This document shows, in pieces, positions 61,696 through 64,000 of a stretch of DNA of 64,000 bases. Origin of the DNA: Crambe crambe (taxonomy: Eukaryota; Porifera; Demospongiae; Poecilosclerida; Crambeidae); the NCBI GenBank assembly GCA_963924555.1, contig OZ004583.1, positions 1,955,501 to 2,019,500 of the forward strand, given 5' to 3'. The position numbers were made by a program, and so were the translations under genes. The notes beneath the pieces are model-generated. The model did no database searches and was not told where the DNA came from. It saw only the letters and a list, made by a program, of their open reading frames with translations. The stretch's first letter is position 1; the number at the start of each line of letters is the position of its first letter.

Positions 61696-61840
61696 TGAAT
61701 GGACTTGCATGAGATAAACACAAATCACTGACTTCTATTATCAGTGATATAATAATTATGTTTCCCCTCATGTTAATGCAATCTGAATGGACTGTGCATG
61801 AGATAAGCACATATCACTGACTCAGTTTACATAATGCACT

Positions 61841-62958
61841 CTGAACCATGCATTGGATATTAGCATGTATCTAGCTAGCTTACCATGATGTGAGAGATTA
61901 TTATGGCGGAGTATAGTGGAAGGATCTGTCCAGAGTACATACTCTTTTTCCCCATCAAAGGGAGAGAGGAGGAAGTTTTCATCACAGTAGCCCAATGACA
62001 TGGTATATATGTCCAGATTAGATATAGCTATTAGCTATAGAGTTATTATTGGTTGTTAATTGTTACCACATTAACAGACAGCTGAGGTGGACACTTACTT
62101 GAGGGGTATTCAGAGTGATGTTCAAAATAAGAAAACAATTACCAACCTGTATAACTATATTGCAAGTTATGTGCTCTGGCTGCTATTAGTACAAAGCTAG
62201 CTATACGTAGCTATAATTTTTGAAATGATACTTTCTTTTAAATGCAGGCAATGATTCTCCTTATAAGCAAAAGATTTGGACTCTGCTATAGCTAGAGATG
62301 CAAAAGAACTCAAACAGAACAAAGAATAGCTATATATAGTTATAATTAATGTATCACTATGACATCACTTTTTTTGAAAATAATTTGGTGTACAACACCA
62401 GGACCATGCATCAACTAGCATAGCATGGCCCTACACAAGAGATAGGGAAAATAGAACAATGGGGAAAAATCAACAACAAAAACGAAAACAACAACAAAAA
62501 AAAAAAATCAAAAAAAACAACGACAAAACACTAGCTACAAAAATTTTTTTGATAGCTATTTTAAATGCACTATTTTGAAGATAGGGAGATGGTACAGTGT
62601 CCCACGAATGTACCACACTCTCACAAAGACTGACATTTTGTGATATTTTGTTTGAACCAAATAGTTGGCAAGAGTTGACCTGTTGGAGGTTTGAATTGCT
62701 TGCAGGGAAAAATATCATGGGTGGTATAAGAGAATAGCCAGTCATAATTCTTCAGCACAGACACAGCTTCTGACAACTCCTTCTGGAGAGATATAGCTAT
62801 AGCCCAATCCAACTCCTCACCAGCGGCAGAGATACTGGGGGGGGGGGGGCAGGGGGGCTCTAGCCCCCCCACTTTTTGACAGTTGATGCCCACTTTTTGA
62901 CAGTTGATAATTGAATAATATACATGTATTATTAGTACATTGTGGTATGTGCCACCAG

Positions 62959-62989
<31 letters not shown>

Positions 62990-63349
62990 ACATTTGTTGT
63001 GGTGTTTCTGCCCCTGCTCACACACAATCTGGAGCATCCCCTGTGGTCAAGCTACTGCTATAACAGGCTCATTATAACTGAATAGCTATAATCATATTCA
63101 TATACAGTGGAACATCTCTAAAATGGACCAAGCATTTTTTGTCTGTAGTTTATAGCTACAATTAAGGGATTATATCTACTGCATGCCACCCCTGAATTGC
63201 AGATTACCTCCACCACACATGTACAAAGACCACACACCATTAGTAGCTATCAGATTATGGCATAGCTAATCCCGGCAGGCGAGGGAACAATTTACCCTGG
63301 GGAACATCTATCCCTGAGCGCTTTAAAAAAAACGAAATCCAGTGTTATG
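61841..63349. other. Non-coding part of the 5.5-kb element
   Basis: No gene seen. A-rich CAACAACAAAAACG tract at 62,468-62,530, G-run at 62,838-62,850, C-run of about 30 at 62,959-62,989. TACAGTGGAACATCTCTAAA at 63,103 is a lone pogo-like terminus. Confidence 0.45.
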
Positions 63350-63578
63350 CGTTCGGGAGAACAGATATCCCTAGAGTTATGCGTTCGGGGAACACGCGCC
63401 ACTGGGAAACACATATCACTATAACACCGGCGCAGTTCCGTGACCGCTGCAGCCCGACCACCAGACCCCTTCCTCGCGTGCTGGTGATGCAATACATCCA
63501 GTGCTGTGAGCTAGGGGGCTGGGACAGAGACTACCCAACGTCACTTCCGGTTGTTAAATAGATGTGCATTCTTTCGAA

Positions 63579-64000
63579 ATGTCTCTCAGAGCAGTACTGG
63601 TTGTATTTCTGATCCTATTAGCCAGATATGGAGCGTTTTCCTACCCAGGTGGACCTCCTACCAGTATCTGTAACAACTCTGCTGAAGTATTTTTGAGGCC
63701 TGGGTCGTCTCATGGTAACCCCCAAGCTGGAAATGGTGGCTTTCTGATAAGTACAGACCTTCCAATATCCGAAGGCAATGATGGAGGAGGATATAATTAT
63801 ACAGCTGGCAGGCTATATACAGGTAGGTTAATATATCTGCCTTGCTTGGTAGTGAAAAAAAGTTCTTAGCTATAGCAATCAAGCCATTGTAGCTGTATAT
63901 ATGAGGCTTTAGCTATTCACCTTATTGAAAGCTCATGATAGTTGCATCAATTATTTATGGTTCTTCTCCCTTCCCAGTTTTGATCAATAATACCAATACT
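63579..64000 (+). CDS. Reeler gene 3, 5' part (exon 1 and start of exon 2)
   Basis: Exon 1 63,579-63,822 (start by match to MSLRAV in gene 1), GTAGGT donor; exon 2 begins at 63,978 and runs off the window. Exon 1 length is 244 nt with the same phase as genes 1 and 2. Signal peptide, then PGGPPTSICNNSAEVFLRPG and GFLISTDLPISEGNDGGGYN. It lacks the 15-residue insertion of gene 2. The 5.5-kb element ends 45 bp upstream of the ATG, with TSD to 63,542, so the native promoter is displaced by 5.5 kb unless the element supplies one. Whether a DOMON follows cannot be seen. Confidence 0.88.

Larger units (their letters stand above)
59740..61840. repeat. Hairpin-rich tandem array, ~80-90-bp units
   Basis: More than fifteen units built of ATATCACTGAC-TTCTATT-GTCAGTGATAT (a perfect hairpin), GTTTCCCCTCA, TTTAATGCAATCTGAATGGA and TGCATGAGATAAACA. 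Two longer blocks of about 220 bp (around 60,820-61,030 and 61,060-61,290) are near-identical, showing higher-order duplication. The same CAGTGATATGTGTTTCCC word occurs in the inner TIR at 58,727, so the array grew from terminal sequence. Confidence 0.92.
58060..63533. mobile_element. 5.5-kb transposon with 9-bp TSD CCCAACGTC, Mutator-like by TSD
   Basis: Outer TIRs of 101 bp (58,060-58,160, 63,433-63,533) start TAGTCTCTGTCCCAGCC. Perfect 9-bp duplications at 58,051-58,059 and 63,534-63,542. The TIR continues at 58,714-58,800 and before 63,430, so a 553-bp segment with a zinc-finger frame is inserted in, or retained by, the left arm only. The interior is dominated by a hairpin-rich tandem array. 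No transposase was found, so it depends on another copy. A 9-bp duplication is usual for Mutator-type elements; the superfamily call is inference. Confidence 0.87.

Noticed and set aside
59740-61840. CRISPR-like array
   Set aside because: Units are tandem and contiguous, with no unique spacers, and the genome is animal.
62820-62990. G- and C-runs as a G-quadruplex regulatory site
   Set aside because: Homopolymer runs occur in several places (17,584, 37,057, 62,838, 62,959) next to MITE ends and are more simply slippage tracts.

Overview
The window looks like nuclear DNA of an early-branching animal, most likely a demosponge of the Amphimedon type. This is inferred from AT-rich sequence soaked in TAGCTAGC-like words, compact genes with short GT-AG introns, secreted animal-type domains (Reeler, DOMON, Vitellogenin_N) and an extreme load of nested DNA transposons. 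No species assignment can be proved without a database search.

Layout. 1-9.3 kb is a transposon nest: two Ginger-like DNA transposons (4-bp target duplications, integrase-type transposase, arrays of a 62-bp TGGACC/GGTCCA repeat), a short hAT-like MITE, a decayed hAT transposase gene, and several hairpin elements including a 1.04-kb palindrome. 10.07-12.12 kb holds an intact single-exon gene for a multi-pass membrane protein with a TATA box and GC-rich promoter. 12.1-16.6 kb is mostly non-coding with a MITE and a 5'-truncated LINE. 16.70-21.70 kb is a complete third Ginger-like element flanked by GATC, itself invaded by a pogo-like transposon (TA duplication) and a 90-bp MITE. 23.0-23.9 kb is a second copy of the repeat that hosts the first nest. 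24.6-29.0 kb (minus) is an 11-exon gene for a 967-residue secreted lipid-transfer protein with a Vitellogenin_N domain. A 223-bp piece of that gene is duplicated at 31.0 kb and cut by a truncated LTR retrotransposon. 32.05-32.62 kb is the 3' end of an extracellular-protein gene. 33-37 kb is MITE country. 37.97-42.63 kb is a P-element-like transposon with 8-bp target duplications, a decayed transposase and a second gene on the opposite strand.

43.95-64 kb is a tandem cluster of Reeler genes. Gene 1 (8 exons, 432 aa) is Reeler + Pro-rich linker + DOMON + hydrophobic tail. Gene 2 (5 exons, 255 aa) has lost the DOMON and carries a 36-bp transposon-like insertion, in frame, in exon 1. Gene 3 starts at 63,579 and runs off the window. 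A 5.5-kb element with 9-bp target duplications (58,060-63,533) sits 45 bp upstream of its start codon.

The most unusual pattern is a family of insertions with TAGTC...GACTA ends and 9-bp target duplications. Its members run from 5.5 kb down to 90, 36 and 23 bp, and one is exonised in a host gene. The second is the Ginger-like family, whose ends are built of an iterated TGGACC motif.
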